Shown here in pieces: positions 52,246-61,961 of a stretch of 64,000 nt of DNA (position 1 is its first letter; each line of letters opens with the position of its first letter). The DNA comes from Falsiroseomonas algicola (GTDB taxonomy: Bacteria > Pseudomonadota > Alphaproteobacteria > Acetobacterales > Acetobacteraceae). The translations under genes and the position numbers were made by a program. The notes under the pieces were generated by a model. It searched no databases and was not told where the DNA came from. It saw nothing but the letters and a program-made list of their open reading frames with translations. The stretch is taken from assembly GCF_011040385.1 (NCBI RefSeq), contig NZ_JAAIKB010000014.1, forward strand, positions 1-64,000, in the 5' to 3' direction.

Positions 52246-53633
52246 ACCGCGAGGCCGCCATCGCCGCTGCGCGGGCGATGTTCGAGGATGGCAGCTTCCT
52301 GGCGATCCTGGAGCGCCGCATCGCCTGCCCGACCGCGAGCCAGGAGCCCGGTGCCGGCCCGCATCTGCTGCGCTACCTCGAGCAGGAGATGGCGCCGGAC
52401 CTAACGCGCATCGGCTTCACCTGCACGGTGCATCCGAACCCCACGGGCAAGGGCGGCCCCTTCATGATCGCGCGCCGCGTGGAGGACGCTGGGCTGCCGA
52501 CGCTGCTGACCTATGGTCATGGCGACACGGTCCAGGGCCTCGACAAGGAATGGCATGAGGGGCTGTCGCCCTGGACCATCACGCAGCGCGGCGACCGGCT
52601 CTATGGCCGCGGCATCGTGGACAACAAGGGCCAGCACAGCGCGAACCTCGCCGCGCTGGAGGCCGTGCTGAACACGCGCGGGAAGCTGGGCTTCAACGTG
52701 ACCTTGCTGCTGGAGATGAGCGAGGAGGTGGGATCGCCCGGCATCGACGAATTCGCCCGCGCGCATCGCGATGAACTCAAGGCCGATGTGCTGATTGCCT
52801 CCGACGGGCCGCGGCTGGTGCCGGATGTGCCGGCGCTGGTGCTGGGCACGCGCGGCGCGCTCGCGCTCGACCTGCGCGTGAAGTACCGCGACGGCGGGCA
52901 TCATTCCGGGAACTGGGGCGGGCTGCTCGCCAATCCCGGCATCCGCCTCGCGCATGCCATCGCCAGCATCATCGACCGCGACGGCAAGGTGCTGGTGCGG
53001 GACCTGGTGCCGGAGCGCATCCCGAACAGCGTGCGCGCCGCGCTCGCCTCCTGCCGCGTCGATGGCGGGGCGGATGGGCCGGAGATCAATCACTGGTGGG
53101 GCGAACCCGGCCTGACGGCGGCGGAGAAGGTCTTTGGCTGGAACACCTTCGAGGTGCTGGCCTTCGAATGCGGCCACCCAAGGGCGCCGGTCAACGCCGT
53201 GCCGCCGGAGGCCTTCGCCCGCTGCCAGATCCGCTACACCGTGGACCGCCATCCCTCCACCTTCATCCCCGCCATCCGCAAGCACCTGGCGGAAGCCGGC
53301 TTCGACGACGTGACGGTGGAAGCGGTGAAGCAGGGCGCGGAATGGGCGGCCACGCGCATGGACCCGGATGGCCCCTGGCCGCAGATGGTCGCGGCATCCG
53401 TGCGGGAGACCACGGGCAAGCAGCCGATGATCGTGCCGAATGCCGGCGGGTCGCTGCCGAACGACACCTTCGCGGTCACGCTGGGGCTGCCGACGGTCTA
53501 CCTGCCGCATTCCTACACCGGCTGCTCGCAGCACGCGCCGAACGAACACGCGCTGCGGCCGCTGATGCGGGAGGGCATGGAGATCATGGCCGGGCTGTTC
53601 TGGGACCTCGGCGAACAGCCCTGGCCAGCGTGA
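52242..53633 (+). CDS. M20-family metallopeptidase
   Basis: This is a 463-residue dinuclear-zinc amidohydrolase/peptidase. Metal ligands and catalytic residues are readable: H93 and D95 in YGHGDTVQG, D127 in GRGIVDNKGQ, E161/E162 in EMSEEVGSPG, and a late His in LPHSYTGCSQHAPNEH. The dimerisation lid sits between about 200 and 320. M20 enzymes cleave dipeptides, N-acyl amino acids or carbamoyl amino acids, the last being products of hydantoin ring opening. It overlaps the M28-like gene (ATGA) and probably works on the substrate delivered by the divergent importer. Confidence 0.9.
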   Translation: MNREAAIAAARAMFEDGSFLAILERRIACPTASQEPGAGPHLLRYLEQEMAPDLTRIGFTCTVHPNPTGKGGPFMIARRVEDAGLPTLLTYGHGDTVQGLDKEWHEGLSPWTITQRGDRLYGRGIVDNKGQHSANLAALEAVLNTRGKLGFNVTLLLEMSEEVGSPGIDEFARAHRDELKADVLIASDGPRLVPDVPALVLGTRGALALDLRVKYRDGGHHSGNWGGLLANPGIRLAHAIASIIDRDGKVLVRDLVPERIPNSVRAALASCRVDGGADGPEINHWWGEPGLTAAEKVFGWNTFEVLAFECGHPRAPVNAVPPEAFARCQIRYTVDRHPSTFIPAIRKHLAEAGFDDVTVEAVKQGAEWAATRMDPDGPWPQMVAASVRETTGKQPMIVPNAGGSLPNDTFAVTLGLPTVYLPHSYTGCSQHAPNEHALRPLMREGMEIMAGLFWDLGEQPWPA

Positions 53634-53636
53634 GCC

Positions 53637-54224
53637 CTATGCCGCGGGGGGCATGGTGCTGAAGCCGGGATCGGCGGGGAAGGGGGGCTCGACGCCGTCC
53701 GGCAGCGGGATGCGGTGTGCGTTCAGCGCGATGCAGACCATGGTGTAGAAGCCGATCATCGCCGTCAGCTCCACCACGCCCCTTTCGCCCCAGCGCGCCG
53801 TGATGGCGGCGTGGCTCGCATCATCCGGCGCGCCGTTCACCTGGATCTGGCGGGCGTATTCGTAGACCTCCCGCTCCGCGTCATCCTGGAAGACGGGCGG
53901 CGCGCCGATGCGGATCGCCTCCACCACCGCGGGGTCGATGCCGGCCTTGATGGCGGCGGCACCGTGGAAGTGGAATTCCAGCTGGCTGTTCCAGCGCCGC
54001 CCCGCGACGATGATGGCGAGTTCCAGCAGCGGCTTCGGGATCACGGTCCGCAGCCGCAGCATGTCGCCGAGCTGCCACCAGGCCTCCGCCAGTTCGGGGC
54101 TGTGGATGTTGGCGCGCTGTGGGCCGACCATGCTGCCGGTGCCGCTGCCCAGGATCCGGTCGCGCAGGCTGCGCTGCGCCTCGTTCATCGCCTCGGGCTC
54201 CGGCAGCGTCAGGCGCGGGGTCAT
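53637..54224 (-). CDS. Carboxymuconolactone decarboxylase (AhpD-fold) family protein
   Basis: This is a 195-residue all-helical protein with the CMD motif region LLELAIIVAGRRWNSQLEFHFHGAAA (split here across about residues 75-100). It lacks the CxxC pair of peroxidase-type AhpD proteins, which agrees with the gamma-CMD-like branch where Arg, Glu and His replace the thiols. The start at 54224 (MTPRLTL) is favoured over the frame extending to 54344. It lies convergent to the M20 gene with 3 bp between stops. Function unknown; decarboxylation or lactone chemistry is only a family-level guess. Confidence 0.8.
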   Translation of the reverse strand: MTPRLTLPEPEAMNEAQRSLRDRILGSGTGSMVGPQRANIHSPELAEAWWQLGDMLRLRTVIPKPLLELAIIVAGRRWNSQLEFHFHGAAAIKAGIDPAVVEAIRIGAPPVFQDDAEREVYEYARQIQVNGAPDDASHAAITARWGERGVVELTAMIGFYTMVCIALNAHRIPLPDGVEPPFPADPGFSTMPPAA

Positions 54225-54342
54225 GCGGATGTTTCCTTGCTTCTTGCCGCCGGATTCAACACCGGATCGGCGCTGCTGGAAATCCGTGCAGGACAGCGCG
54301 ACTGCGCGCCGGTATCGTCGCGACCGGATGGAGGAACGCACC

Positions 54343-55245
54343 ATGCCCGATGGACAGGACGGCTTCGTGCCGCTGACGCAGGTCCAGATCGACCAGCGCG
54401 TCTTCGACCTCTACGACGAATACTGCCATGGGCGGATGGACCGGCGGTCCTTCCTCATGGCCTCGGCGGCGGTGACGGCGGGTGGGCTGTTGATGGCGCA
54501 GTCGCTGCTGCCCCGCTACGCGCAGGCGCAGACCATCTCCTTCACCGATCCGCGCATCAAGGCCACCTACGTCACCTACCCTTCGCCCGGCGGCAATTCA
54601 GGGACGATGCGCGGCTACCTGGTGCAACCCACAGGCACCGGGCCCTTCCCGACCGTGCTGGTCATCCACGAGAATCGAGGCCTCAACCCCTATATCGAGG
54701 ATGTGGCGCGGCGCGCGGCGGCGGAGGGATTCCTCGCGCTCGCCCCCGATGGCCTGTTCCCCGCCGGCGGCTATCCCGGCAATGATGATGACGGCCGCGC
54801 GCTGCAGGCGGGGCTGGACCAGGCGAAGCTGCGGCAGGACATGCTGAACAGCGCGCGCTTCCTGAAGGCGCATGCGGCGTCGTCGGGGAAGCTCGGCGTC
54901 ACCGGCTTCTGCTGGGGCGGCGGCACCACGAACTGGCTGGCGGCGACGATGGGGGCGGAGATGCAGGCGGGCGCGCCCTTCTACGGCGCCGCGCAGCCGG
55001 CGGAGGCCGTGGCGCGCATCAAGGCGCCGCTGCTGATCCACTACGCGGAGAACGACGCCAACATCAACAACCAGTGGCCCGCCTTCGAGGCCGCGCTGAA
55101 GGCGAATGCCGTGCCGCATGAGGCCCACATCTATCCGGGCACGCAGCACGGCTTCCACAACAACTCCACGCCCCGATACCAGGAAGCCGCCGCGAAGCTC
55201 GCCTGGGACCGGACGGTGGCCTGGTTCAGGCGCCACCTGGCCTGA
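54343..55245 (+). CDS. Tat-exported dienelactone hydrolase family protein
   Basis: This is a 300-residue alpha/beta-hydrolase. Residues 1-30 precede a Tat signal with MDRRSFLMASAAVTAGGLL, so a folded enzyme is exported. The DLH triad is C190 in VTGFCWGGG, an Asp in HYAENDANINNQW and a His in YPGTQHGFHNNS. GTVLVIHEN-type oxyanion residues appear as TVLVIHENRG. The start at 54343 has GGAGG 8 nt upstream; ATG 54328 is an alternative. Such exported DLH proteins are widespread but poorly characterised. It is unlikely to act in cytosolic chlorocatechol breakdown. Confidence 0.88.
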   Translation: MPDGQDGFVPLTQVQIDQRVFDLYDEYCHGRMDRRSFLMASAAVTAGGLLMAQSLLPRYAQAQTISFTDPRIKATYVTYPSPGGNSGTMRGYLVQPTGTGPFPTVLVIHENRGLNPYIEDVARRAAAEGFLALAPDGLFPAGGYPGNDDDGRALQAGLDQAKLRQDMLNSARFLKAHAASSGKLGVTGFCWGGGTTNWLAATMGAEMQAGAPFYGAAQPAEAVARIKAPLLIHYAENDANINNQWPAFEAALKANAVPHEAHIYPGTQHGFHNNSTPRYQEAAAKLAWDRTVAWFRRHLA

Positions 55246-55254
55246 GGTGTCGCG

Positions 55255-57285
55255 TCACGCAGCAAGCCGCGTGACGCCGCCACCGATCGCCGCCAGTGCC
55301 TGGTCGATGCGCGCCAGGCTGGCGGCGGACTGGCCGAAGATCACCGCCACTGCGCCATCCTCGATGCGCACGATGCGGGCCGGGATCGCCGCCGAGCCGC
55401 CCGGCAGCGTGATCTCCACTTCCGTGCCGGGCGCCGCGGCGAGGCCGGCGCCGGCCAGCCCGGTACTGGCGAGGCGCGCGCCGCCGCGGGAGATGTCGAT
55501 CACGGACGCCTCCACGCCGCTGGCCTCACCCGGCAGCGTGATGCGGGCGCGGGCGCCATGTCCCTCGATGCGTTCCCATTGCCGGCGATCCGCGCCATCG
55601 GCGCTGCGCATGCCCGCAAGGAAATCATCCACCTCCGTCCGCAGGGTGGCGGAGACCTCGAACATCGCCTCCGACGCATCGCGCACGCGCGACCCGGCGG
55701 CGATGGCATCCGCGGCCAGGGCGGAGACCTCTCCCATCTGGCGGGTCGTGTCGTTGGTGCCCTGCGCCGTCATCGTCACCTGGCGCGCGATCTCGCGCGT
55801 CGCGCTGCCCTGCTGTTCAGCGGCGGCGGCGATGGCGACGGCGATGTCGTTGATGCGGTCGATGCCGCCGGCCATGTCCGCCACCGCGGCCACGGCGGTA
55901 CCGGTCGCTGCCTGCATGGCGGCGATCTGGGCGCCGATGCGGTCCGTGGCGGCCGCGGTCTGCGCGGCCAGGGCCTTCACCTCGCTCGCCACCACGGCGA
56001 AGCCCTTGCCGGCCTCCCCGGCGCGCGCCGCCTCGATCGTCGCATTCAGCGCGAGAAGGTTCGTCTGCCCCGCGATGCCGCTGATCAGGCGGACGATGTC
56101 GCCGATCTCCCCGGCCGCGGTGGACAGGCCCTTCACCGTCTCATCGGTGGCGCGGGCGCGGGCCACCGCGTCCTCGGCGGCCGAGGCCGCTTCCGAGATA
56201 CGGCGCGCGATCTCGCTGGCGGTCGCGGTCAGTTCCTCCGTTGCGGCGGCGACGGCGTTGAGGTTGGTGGAACTGCGCGTGGCCTGGGTCACGGTCTCCG
56301 CCGCGCCGTCGCGGGTGCGCGTCGCGGCATCCGCCACCTGGCCCGCGACCGCCTGCATGTCGCTGGCGGCGGAGGAGAGGGAGTGCAGCACGGCGGAGAT
56401 GGTGCCGCCGAAATCCTGCGTATGGCGTTCGATCGCCTGCGCGCGACGATCCCGCGCCTGCTGTTCCGCAAGCGCGGCCTTCTGCAGGTTGCGGTTCTCC
56501 AGCCCCTGGGCCCGGAAGGCGTCGAGCGCCCGGGCGAGGTCGCCGACCTCGTCCCGCCGCTCCGCACCCGGCGCGGCGACGGCCAGGTTGCCATCCGCCA
56601 TGGCGATGGTCGCCTCCGTCACGGCGCGCAGCGGGCGCACGATGCCGCGCGCCACCAGCGTGGCGAGCAGCATGAGGATGATGGCGGCGGTGCCTTCCTC
56701 CATCGCCATCTGCAGCATGGCGGCCCGCGTCTCCGCTGCCAGGTCATCGACATAGACGCCGGAGCCGATCACCCAGCCCCAGGGCGCGAAGCCCGCGACG
56801 AAGGAGAATTTCTCGACCGCCGGATCACCATCCGCGGCCCCCGGCCGGGGCCAGTGGTAGCGCACCATGCCCGATCCCTGGCGCCGCACCGTATCGACGA
56901 AGGCGGTGAAGAGCGCGAGGCCCGTCGGGTCGCGGAAGCCAGAGAGGTCCTGCCCCTCCAGCGCCGGGCGGAAGGGGTGCATGACCATGCGGGGGGTCAT
57001 GTCGTTGATCCAGACATACTCCTCGCCGCGGTAGCGGATGGCGCGCATCGCCTCCATGGCGCGGCCCTGGGCCGTGGCGCGGTCCATGCGCCCGGCCCGT
57101 TCCTCCGCCTCGAACCGCCGGGCGATGGAAAGCGCGCTGTCCACCACGGATTGCAGCAGCGCGATGCGGTCGCGTTCCAGCACATCGGCAACGAGGCGCG
57201 TGCCGGAGATGCCGACCAGCAGCAGCGCCACCAGGGCCAGGGCGGTGATGATGTGGATGCGCAGGGCGATGCGAAGGCGTGTCAT
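55255..57285 (-). CDS. Methyl-accepting chemotaxis protein with sCache sensor and C-terminal PilZ domain
   Basis: This is a 676-residue receptor. TM1 spans about 11-28, and a periplasmic sCache_2-like domain (about 30-185) contains [21 protein letters not shown] and [19 protein letters not shown]2 is near 200-215, followed by HAMP. The signalling hairpin tip includes [24 protein letters not shown], split here from [14 protein letters not shown]. From about 564 a PilZ domain follows, with R568-x3-R572 and D597-x-S-x-x-G602, the c-di-GMP contacts. It probably lets second-messenger levels tune chemotaxis output. It is divergent from a GGDEF-EAL gene with a 201-bp spacer. Confidence 0.92.
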   Translation of the reverse strand: MTRLRIALRIHIITALALVALLLVGISGTRLVADVLERDRIALLQSVVDSALSIARRFEAEERAGRMDRATAQGRAMEAMRAIRYRGEEYVWINDMTPRMVMHPFRPALEGQDLSGFRDPTGLALFTAFVDTVRRQGSGMVRYHWPRPGAADGDPAVEKFSFVAGFAPWGWVIGSGVYVDDLAAETRAAMLQMAMEEGTAAIILMLLATLVARGIVRPLRAVTEATIAMADGNLAVAAPGAERRDEVGDLARALDAFRAQGLENRNLQKAALAEQQARDRRAQAIERHTQDFGGTISAVLHSLSSAASDMQAVAGQVADAATRTRDGAAETVTQATRSSTNLNAVAAATEELTATASEIARRISEAASAAEDAVARARATDETVKGLSTAAGEIGDIVRLISGIAGQTNLLALNATIEAARAGEAGKGFAVVASEVKALAAQTAAATDRIGAQIAAMQAATGTAVAAVADMAGGIDRINDIAVAIAAAAEQQGSATREIARQVTMTAQGTNDTTRQMGEVSALAADAIAAGSRVRDASEAMFEVSATLRTEVDDFLAGMRSADGADRRQWERIEGHGARARITLPGEASGVEASVIDISRGGARLASTGLAGAGLAAAPGTEVEITLPGGSAAIPARIVRIEDGAVAVIFGQSAASLARIDQALAAIGGGVTRLAA

Positions 57286-57486
57286 GGAACCCCTGGGGAG
57301 CGGTTTCGAGCACTGGAAAACAAAGTATCGAACGTGCTGTTAACCACCGTCGCGATGCGTCGTGGATCTGACCCGCGCGCGGCAGGAGGCTCCCGATAAG
57401 AATTCGGCAATTCCGCTGAGGCAGAGTTTGCCGGGTCTGCTGCCCTACCGGCTCCGCCCACGCCTGCCGCGCCCTACGGAGTCCCG

Positions 57487-59343
57487 ATGCCGCCCGCACC
57501 CTTGCCGCCCGATGAGGCGAAGCGCCTCCTGGCGCTCCGATCCTACGAGATCCTGGACACGGAGGCCGAGGAGGCCTTCGACCGGATCGTCACGCTGGCT
57601 GCCGACCTGACGGGCAATCCCATCGCGCTGGTCTCGCTGGTGGATGAGGCGCGGCAGTGGTTCAAGGCCGGTGTGGGCCTGCCGGTGCGGGAGACGCATC
57701 GCGACCACGCCTTCTGCGCCCATGCCATCCTGTCGCCGCGCGAGGCGATGGTCGTCACGGATGCCGTGCAGGACCCTCGTCTGTGCGACAATCCGCTCGT
57801 CACGGGCGAACCCGGGCTGCGGTCCTATCTCGGCGTGCCGCTGGTGGATTCGGATGGCTTCGCGCTGGGCACGCTCTGCGTCCTCGACACGGTGGCGAAG
57901 GCGCCGGGTGACGGGGCGGTGGCGTTGCTGCGCACCCTGGCGCAGGCGGTGGTCGCCAACCTCGAACTGCACCGCGCGCTGCGCCGGTCCGAAGCCATGG
58001 CCCTGACCGATGAGGTGACGGGCCTGCCCAACCGGCGCGGCATCGCCGCCACGCTCGGCCGCGCGATGCAGGAACGGCAGGCCGTGACCGTGATCGTCAT
58101 CGACCTCGACCACTTCAAGGAGGCGAATGACTCCGCCGGCCACGCCGCCGGCGATGCCGTGCTGCGGGAAGTGGCGCAGCGGCTGCGGCAGGGCGTGCGG
58201 GGCGGCGATGTGGTGGGCCGCATCGGCGGCGACGAATTCGCCGTGCTGCTGATGGGCCTTGCGGATCGTGCCGCGGCGACGGAGGCCGTGCGGCGGCTGA
58301 GCGCCGTGCTGCACAAGCCCGTGGCGCATGCCGGCATGAGCCTGCGGCTCGGCGCCACCATCGGCGCGGCGATGGCCCCCGCCGATGCGGATGGCGCGGA
58401 GGCTGCGCTGCGCCTGGCCGATGAGGCGATGGTCCAGGCCAAGCGGCTGGGCCGCGGCGGCATCGGCTGGGCATGCCGCGCGGATGCGGAACGGGTCCAT
58501 CGGGTCACCGCCATCATCCGCGCCTTCGATGCCGATCTCGGCGGCGCCACGGTGCTGTCCGGCGCCACCGTGCACCTGCAACCGATCCTGCGGCTGGATG
58601 GCACGCAGGCCACGGTGGCGGTGGAAGCGCTGGCCCGCTGGGCCGATCCGGAACTCGGCGCCGTGCCGCCGGCGCAACTCTTCCCCGCCATCGGCCCGGC
58701 CCGCGCCGCGCGGCTGGGGGAGGTGGTGCGCGACCAGGCGCTGGCGGCGATGGCGGTGCTGCGCGGCAGCGGCCTCACCGGCGCACGCCTCGCCATCAAC
58801 CTTTCCGCGGCCGAGGTCGCGCGCGCCGACATCGTCGAGCACATCGTGGCGCAGGTGGAGCGCGGAGGCCTCGGCCTCGATGCGATCGAGGTCGAGATCA
58901 CGGAGGAAGTGCTGCTGGATCGCGTCAGCAACCGCACGCTGGACCAGCTGGCGGCGCTGCGCGGCCGGGGGGCGAAGCTGGCGCTGGATGATTTCGGCAC
59001 CGGCCATTCGGGCCTGGCGCAGCTGCTGCGCCTGCCGCTGGATGCGGTGAAGCTGGACAAGCGCTTCGTGCAGAAGCTCGGCACCGATCGCCGGGCGGAG
59101 GAGATCATCCGCGCCACCGTCTCCCTCGCCCATGGCCTCGGCATGGTGGTGGTGGCGGAGGGGGTGGAGACGGCGCAGCAGGCCGCCATGGCGACCGCCC
59201 TGGGCTGCGACCGCGCGCAGGGATACTTCTTCGCGGCTCCGATGGACCGCCAGGCGCTGTCCGCCTGGCTGATGGACCGCCAGCCCGATGCGCCCGGGGC
59301 GCCCGTGCCGCTGCGGCCGCGGGGACAGCGGGCGGCGGGGTGA
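57487..59343 (+). CDS. GAF-GGDEF-EAL c-di-GMP turnover protein
   Basis: This is a 618-residue cytosolic protein. An N-terminal GAF domain (about 20-165) is followed by a GGDEF domain with an intact GGDEF (247-251). An RxxD I-site at 238-241 suggests feedback inhibition. The EAL domain has EAL at 380-382, NLSAAE, EITEEVLL, DDFGTGHSGL, KLDKRFV and AEGVET, so all metal-site segments are present. Both synthesis and hydrolysis of c-di-GMP are therefore possible. The start is ATG 57487 with ACGGAG upstream. It faces the PilZ-containing chemoreceptor across a shared spacer, so the two may be coregulated. Confidence 0.93.
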   Translation: MPPAPLPPDEAKRLLALRSYEILDTEAEEAFDRIVTLAADLTGNPIALVSLVDEARQWFKAGVGLPVRETHRDHAFCAHAILSPREAMVVTDAVQDPRLCDNPLVTGEPGLRSYLGVPLVDSDGFALGTLCVLDTVAKAPGDGAVALLRTLAQAVVANLELHRALRRSEAMALTDEVTGLPNRRGIAATLGRAMQERQAVTVIVIDLDHFKEANDSAGHAAGDAVLREVAQRLRQGVRGGDVVGRIGGDEFAVLLMGLADRAAATEAVRRLSAVLHKPVAHAGMSLRLGATIGAAMAPADADGAEAALRLADEAMVQAKRLGRGGIGWACRADAERVHRVTAIIRAFDADLGGATVLSGATVHLQPILRLDGTQATVAVEALARWADPELGAVPPAQLFPAIGPARAARLGEVVRDQALAAMAVLRGSGLTGARLAINLSAAEVARADIVEHIVAQVERGGLGLDAIEVEITEEVLLDRVSNRTLDQLAALRGRGAKLALDDFGTGHSGLAQLLRLPLDAVKLDKRFVQKLGTDRRAEEIIRATVSLAHGLGMVVVAEGVETAQQAAMATALGCDRAQGYFFAAPMDRQALSAWLMDRQPDAPGAPVPLRPRGQRAAG

Positions 59344-59364
59344 TCGCCCGCCGCCCCTGACGGA

Positions 59365-60234
59365 TCAGCCCTTCGCGGCCAGCTTGTCCTGCGTCCTGGT
59401 GTCGAAGTCGCTGGCGTCGTGGCGTTCATGCAGCTGGCTGGAGGGTTCGCCCTGCACCCGGTTCACCATGCGGCCGCGCCGCACCGCCGGGCGTTCCAGC
59501 AGCTGGTCCGCCCAGCGCTGCACATGCTTGTAGCTGGCCACGTCCAGGAACTCCGCCGCGCCATAGAGCCACCCCTTCGCCAGCCCGCCATACCAGGGGA
59601 AGATGGCCATGTCGGCGATGGTGTAGTCAGGGCCTGCGATGTACTCGGATTCCGCCAGGCGGCGGTCCAGCACATCCAGCTGCCGCTTCGTCTCCATGGA
59701 GAAGCGGTCGATCGGATACTGCATCTTGCTCGGCGCATAGGCGTAGAAATGGCCGAAGCCGCCGCCGAGATAGGGCGCGCTGCCCATCTGCCAGAACAGC
59801 CAGGACAGGGTCTCGGCGCGCGCCGCACCGCCCGGTGGCAGGAAGGCGCCGAACTTCTCCGCGAGGTAGGTCAGGATCGCGCCTGATTCGAAGACGCGCA
59901 CCGGCGTCGGACCGCTGCGGTCCATCAGCGCGGGAATCTTGGAGTTCGGGTTCACGGCCACGAAGCCGCTGCCGAACTGGTCACCCTCCCCGATCTTGAT
60001 CAGCCAGGCATCGTATTCGGCGCCGCCATGGCCCGCGGCCAGCAGCTCCTCCAGCATGATCGTCACCTTCACGCCGTTCGGCGTGCCGAGCGAATAGAGC
60101 TGCAGCGGGTGCTTTCCGACCGGCAGTTCCTTGTCATGCGTCGGTCCGGCGATCGGCCGGTTGATGTTGGCGAAGCGGCCGCCATTGGCCTTGTCCCAGG
60201 TCCAGACCTTGGGGGGCGTGTACTCGTCGCTCAT
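59365..60234 (-). CDS. yghU: YghU-type glutathione S-transferase (disulfide-bond oxidoreductase-like)
   Basis: This 289-residue protein has the long N-terminal arm typical of YghU/YfcG nu-class GSTs: YTPPKVWTWDKANGGRFANINRPIAG. LYSLGTPNGVKVTIMLEELL, AVNPNSKIPALMD and ESGAILTYLAEKFG follow. YghU proteins bind two glutathiones and reduce disulfides or peroxides. The C-terminal all-helical domain includes YTIADMAIFPWYG. It is convergent with the GGDEF-EAL gene. No redox regulator is adjacent. Confidence 0.9.
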   Translation of the reverse strand: MSDEYTPPKVWTWDKANGGRFANINRPIAGPTHDKELPVGKHPLQLYSLGTPNGVKVTIMLEELLAAGHGGAEYDAWLIKIGEGDQFGSGFVAVNPNSKIPALMDRSGPTPVRVFESGAILTYLAEKFGAFLPPGGAARAETLSWLFWQMGSAPYLGGGFGHFYAYAPSKMQYPIDRFSMETKRQLDVLDRRLAESEYIAGPDYTIADMAIFPWYGGLAKGWLYGAAEFLDVASYKHVQRWADQLLERPAVRRGRMVNRVQGEPSSQLHERHDASDFDTRTQDKLAAKG

Positions 60235-60377
60235 GCAGGAAACTCCCTATCCTTGCCCCCCATGTGAGGCCTTGCCGCGCCCAGCGGAAGGGGCATGTCA
60301 GCCATCGCTTCGCGTGGTCGCGCCGTGCCGTTATGCAGCATCATCGCCTCCCGCCCTCGCCTCAAGGATCACGCGTC

Positions 60378-61367
60378 ATGCGATCCGTCCTCCCCTTCTT
60401 CTCCAGCGGCACGCGCCGCTTCGACAGCCTCTCGCCGCGGGAGATCCTCTCCCTCGCCATCGGGGCGGAGGAGGAGGACAGCGCCATCTACGCGCTCTAT
60501 GCCAGCCGGCTGCGGGACGAATATCCGGCCTCGGCCGCGGTGTTCGAGGCGATGGCGGCGGAGGAGAACGAGCATCGCCGCCTTCTGATCGACCTCTACC
60601 GCGCGCGTTTCGGCGACCTGATCCTGCCCATCCGGCGGGAACACATCGCCGATTTCTACGTCCGCAAGCCGGTCTGGCTGGTCGAGAATCTCGGCCTGGA
60701 CCGGATCCGGGAGGAGGTGCGCGCGATGGAGCAGCAGGCGCTCGCCTTCTATCGCGCCGCCGCCGCCCGCACGACGGATGCCGAGGTCCGCAAGCTGCTG
60801 GGCGACCTGGCGGCGGCGGAGGCGGTGCATGACGAGGACGCGGCCAGGCTCTCCGCCGATCTGCTGGGCGGCGACGCGGCGGAGAAGGAAGACGCGACTG
60901 CCAAGCGGCAATTCGTGCTGACCTGGGTGCAGCCGGGCCTGGCGGGGCTGATGGATGGCTCCGTCTCCACCCTGGCGCCGATCTTCGCCACCGCCTTCGC
61001 CACGCAGAACCCCTGGACCACCTTCCTGGTCGGCCTCTCCGCCTCGCTCGGCGCCGGCATCTCCATGGGCTTCACCGAAGCGGCGCATGACGATGGCAAG
61101 CTGTCCGGCCGCGGCGCGCCCTGGAAGCGGGGCATCGCCTCCGGCGTCATGACGGCGATCGGCGGGCTCGGCCATGCGTTGCCCTACCTGATCCCGCATT
61201 TCTGGACCGCGACGGCCATCGCGCTCGCCGTGGTGTTCCTCGAACTCTGGGCCATCGTCTGGATCCAGCACCGCTACATGGAGACGCCGATCGGACGCGC
61301 CATGTTCCAGATCCTGCTGGGCGGCGGCCTGGTGCTGGCGGCGGGTATCCTGATCGGGGGCGCGTGA
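60378..61367 (+). CDS. mbfA: Membrane-bound ferritin MbfA (ferritin-like plus VIT1/CCC1 iron exporter)
   Basis: This is a 329-residue fusion. The N-terminal ~150 residues form a ferritin-like helical bundle with Glu/His iron ligands (AIGAEEEDSAIYALYA, MAAEENEHRRLLIDLY, AEAVHDEDA). The C-terminal half is a VIT1-like membrane domain with about five helices, starting TWVQPGLAGLMDGSVSTLAPIFATA. MbfA proteins of alphaproteobacteria export iron and protect against iron and peroxide stress, and are usually controlled by Irr. I looked upstream (60235-60377) for an ICE box and saw none convincing. The start at 60378 avoids 38 residues of non-homologous leader. Confidence 0.9.
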   Translation: MRSVLPFFSSGTRRFDSLSPREILSLAIGAEEEDSAIYALYASRLRDEYPASAAVFEAMAAEENEHRRLLIDLYRARFGDLILPIRREHIADFYVRKPVWLVENLGLDRIREEVRAMEQQALAFYRAAAARTTDAEVRKLLGDLAAAEAVHDEDAARLSADLLGGDAAEKEDATAKRQFVLTWVQPGLAGLMDGSVSTLAPIFATAFATQNPWTTFLVGLSASLGAGISMGFTEAAHDDGKLSGRGAPWKRGIASGVMTAIGGLGHALPYLIPHFWTATAIALAVVFLELWAIVWIQHRYMETPIGRAMFQILLGGGLVLAAGILIGGA

Positions 61368-61428
61368 CCGTCATGCTTGGCGCCAACCGGGGCCTCTGCT
61401 AACTCGAAGTCCTGCCGTCACCGGCCTT

Positions 61429-61514
61429 GCGGGCGTGGCGAAATGGTAGACGCGACGGACTCAAAATCCGTTTCTGGCGACAGAGTGTCGGTTCGAGCCC
61501 GACCGCCCGCACCA
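61429..61514 (+). tRNA. tRNA-Leu (anticodon CAA)
   Basis: This is an 86-nt cloverleaf including encoded CCA. Acceptor arms GCGGGCG (61429-61435) and CGCCCGC (61504-61510) pair fully. The anticodon stem is ACGGA/TCCGT with loop CTCAAAA, giving anticodon CAA. A long variable arm follows, as expected for leucine tRNA, and the T-arm is GTCGG-TTCGAGC-CCGAC. Confidence 0.96.
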
Positions 61515-61676
61515 CCCCCTTTGTTCCTGCAGCCTGGACGCCGGCGCCGATCAAGGCGCCATGCGCTCGCGGTTTCGTGTGGACGGGGTCAAGTTTTCGT
61601 GTATTGTAGGCAAAGAGCGGTGCAGCTGAGGGCGCCGCCCCCCCTGAAACCGGCTTCGAGATCGGGCCTCCGTCCC

Positions 61677-61886
61677 ATGAAGAACGCCTTTGCCACCCGC
61701 ATCCGCCCCGCGAGCGCGGCCCTCGCCATTGCCATCATCTGGCTGTTGATCGTTCAGTTCGTCGCTGTTCTGGCCTGGGATGCGGAGTTGCTGACGCGCA
61801 AGGCCGCACTGCTGCACTGGCTGTTCGTGGGCGTGCTGCCGCCGGCGCTCGCCCTGTGGCAGACAAAGCTTCCCGAAGCCGCCTGA
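61677..61886 (+). CDS. Small hypothetical membrane protein
   Basis: This is a 69-residue protein with two probable helices, ALAIAIIWLLIVQFVAVLAW and LLHWLFVGVLPPALALW, separated by DAELLTRKA. The start at ATG 61677 has no good Shine-Dalgarno sequence, and a long in-frame upstream extension exists but crosses the tRNA. I do not recognise a family. The coding potential rests on the two well-formed hydrophobic segments. The preceding 61515-61676 shows no gene or clear signal. Confidence 0.45.
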   Translation: MKNAFATRIRPASAALAIAIIWLLIVQFVAVLAWDAELLTRKAALLHWLFVGVLPPALALWQTKLPEAA

Positions 61887-61961
61887 GGCGCTGCCGCCAC
61901 CTCCTCACAACGCCGTGGGGGGTAGCAAACCGGATAGGTTCTGCGGGGTTGCCCCACCGCA

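Noticed and set aside
53637-54224. Peroxidase-type AhpD
   Set aside because: The CxxC redox pair is absent, so only the general CMD family is claimed.
57380-57405. CCGATAA upstream of the GGDEF-EAL gene as a flagellar sigma-28 promoter
   Set aside because: No TAAA box lies about 15 bp upstream, so the match to one half is probably chance.
60235-60377. Irr/ICE box expected ahead of mbfA
   Set aside because: The spacer was read on both strands and no TTnGAA-type palindrome was convincing.
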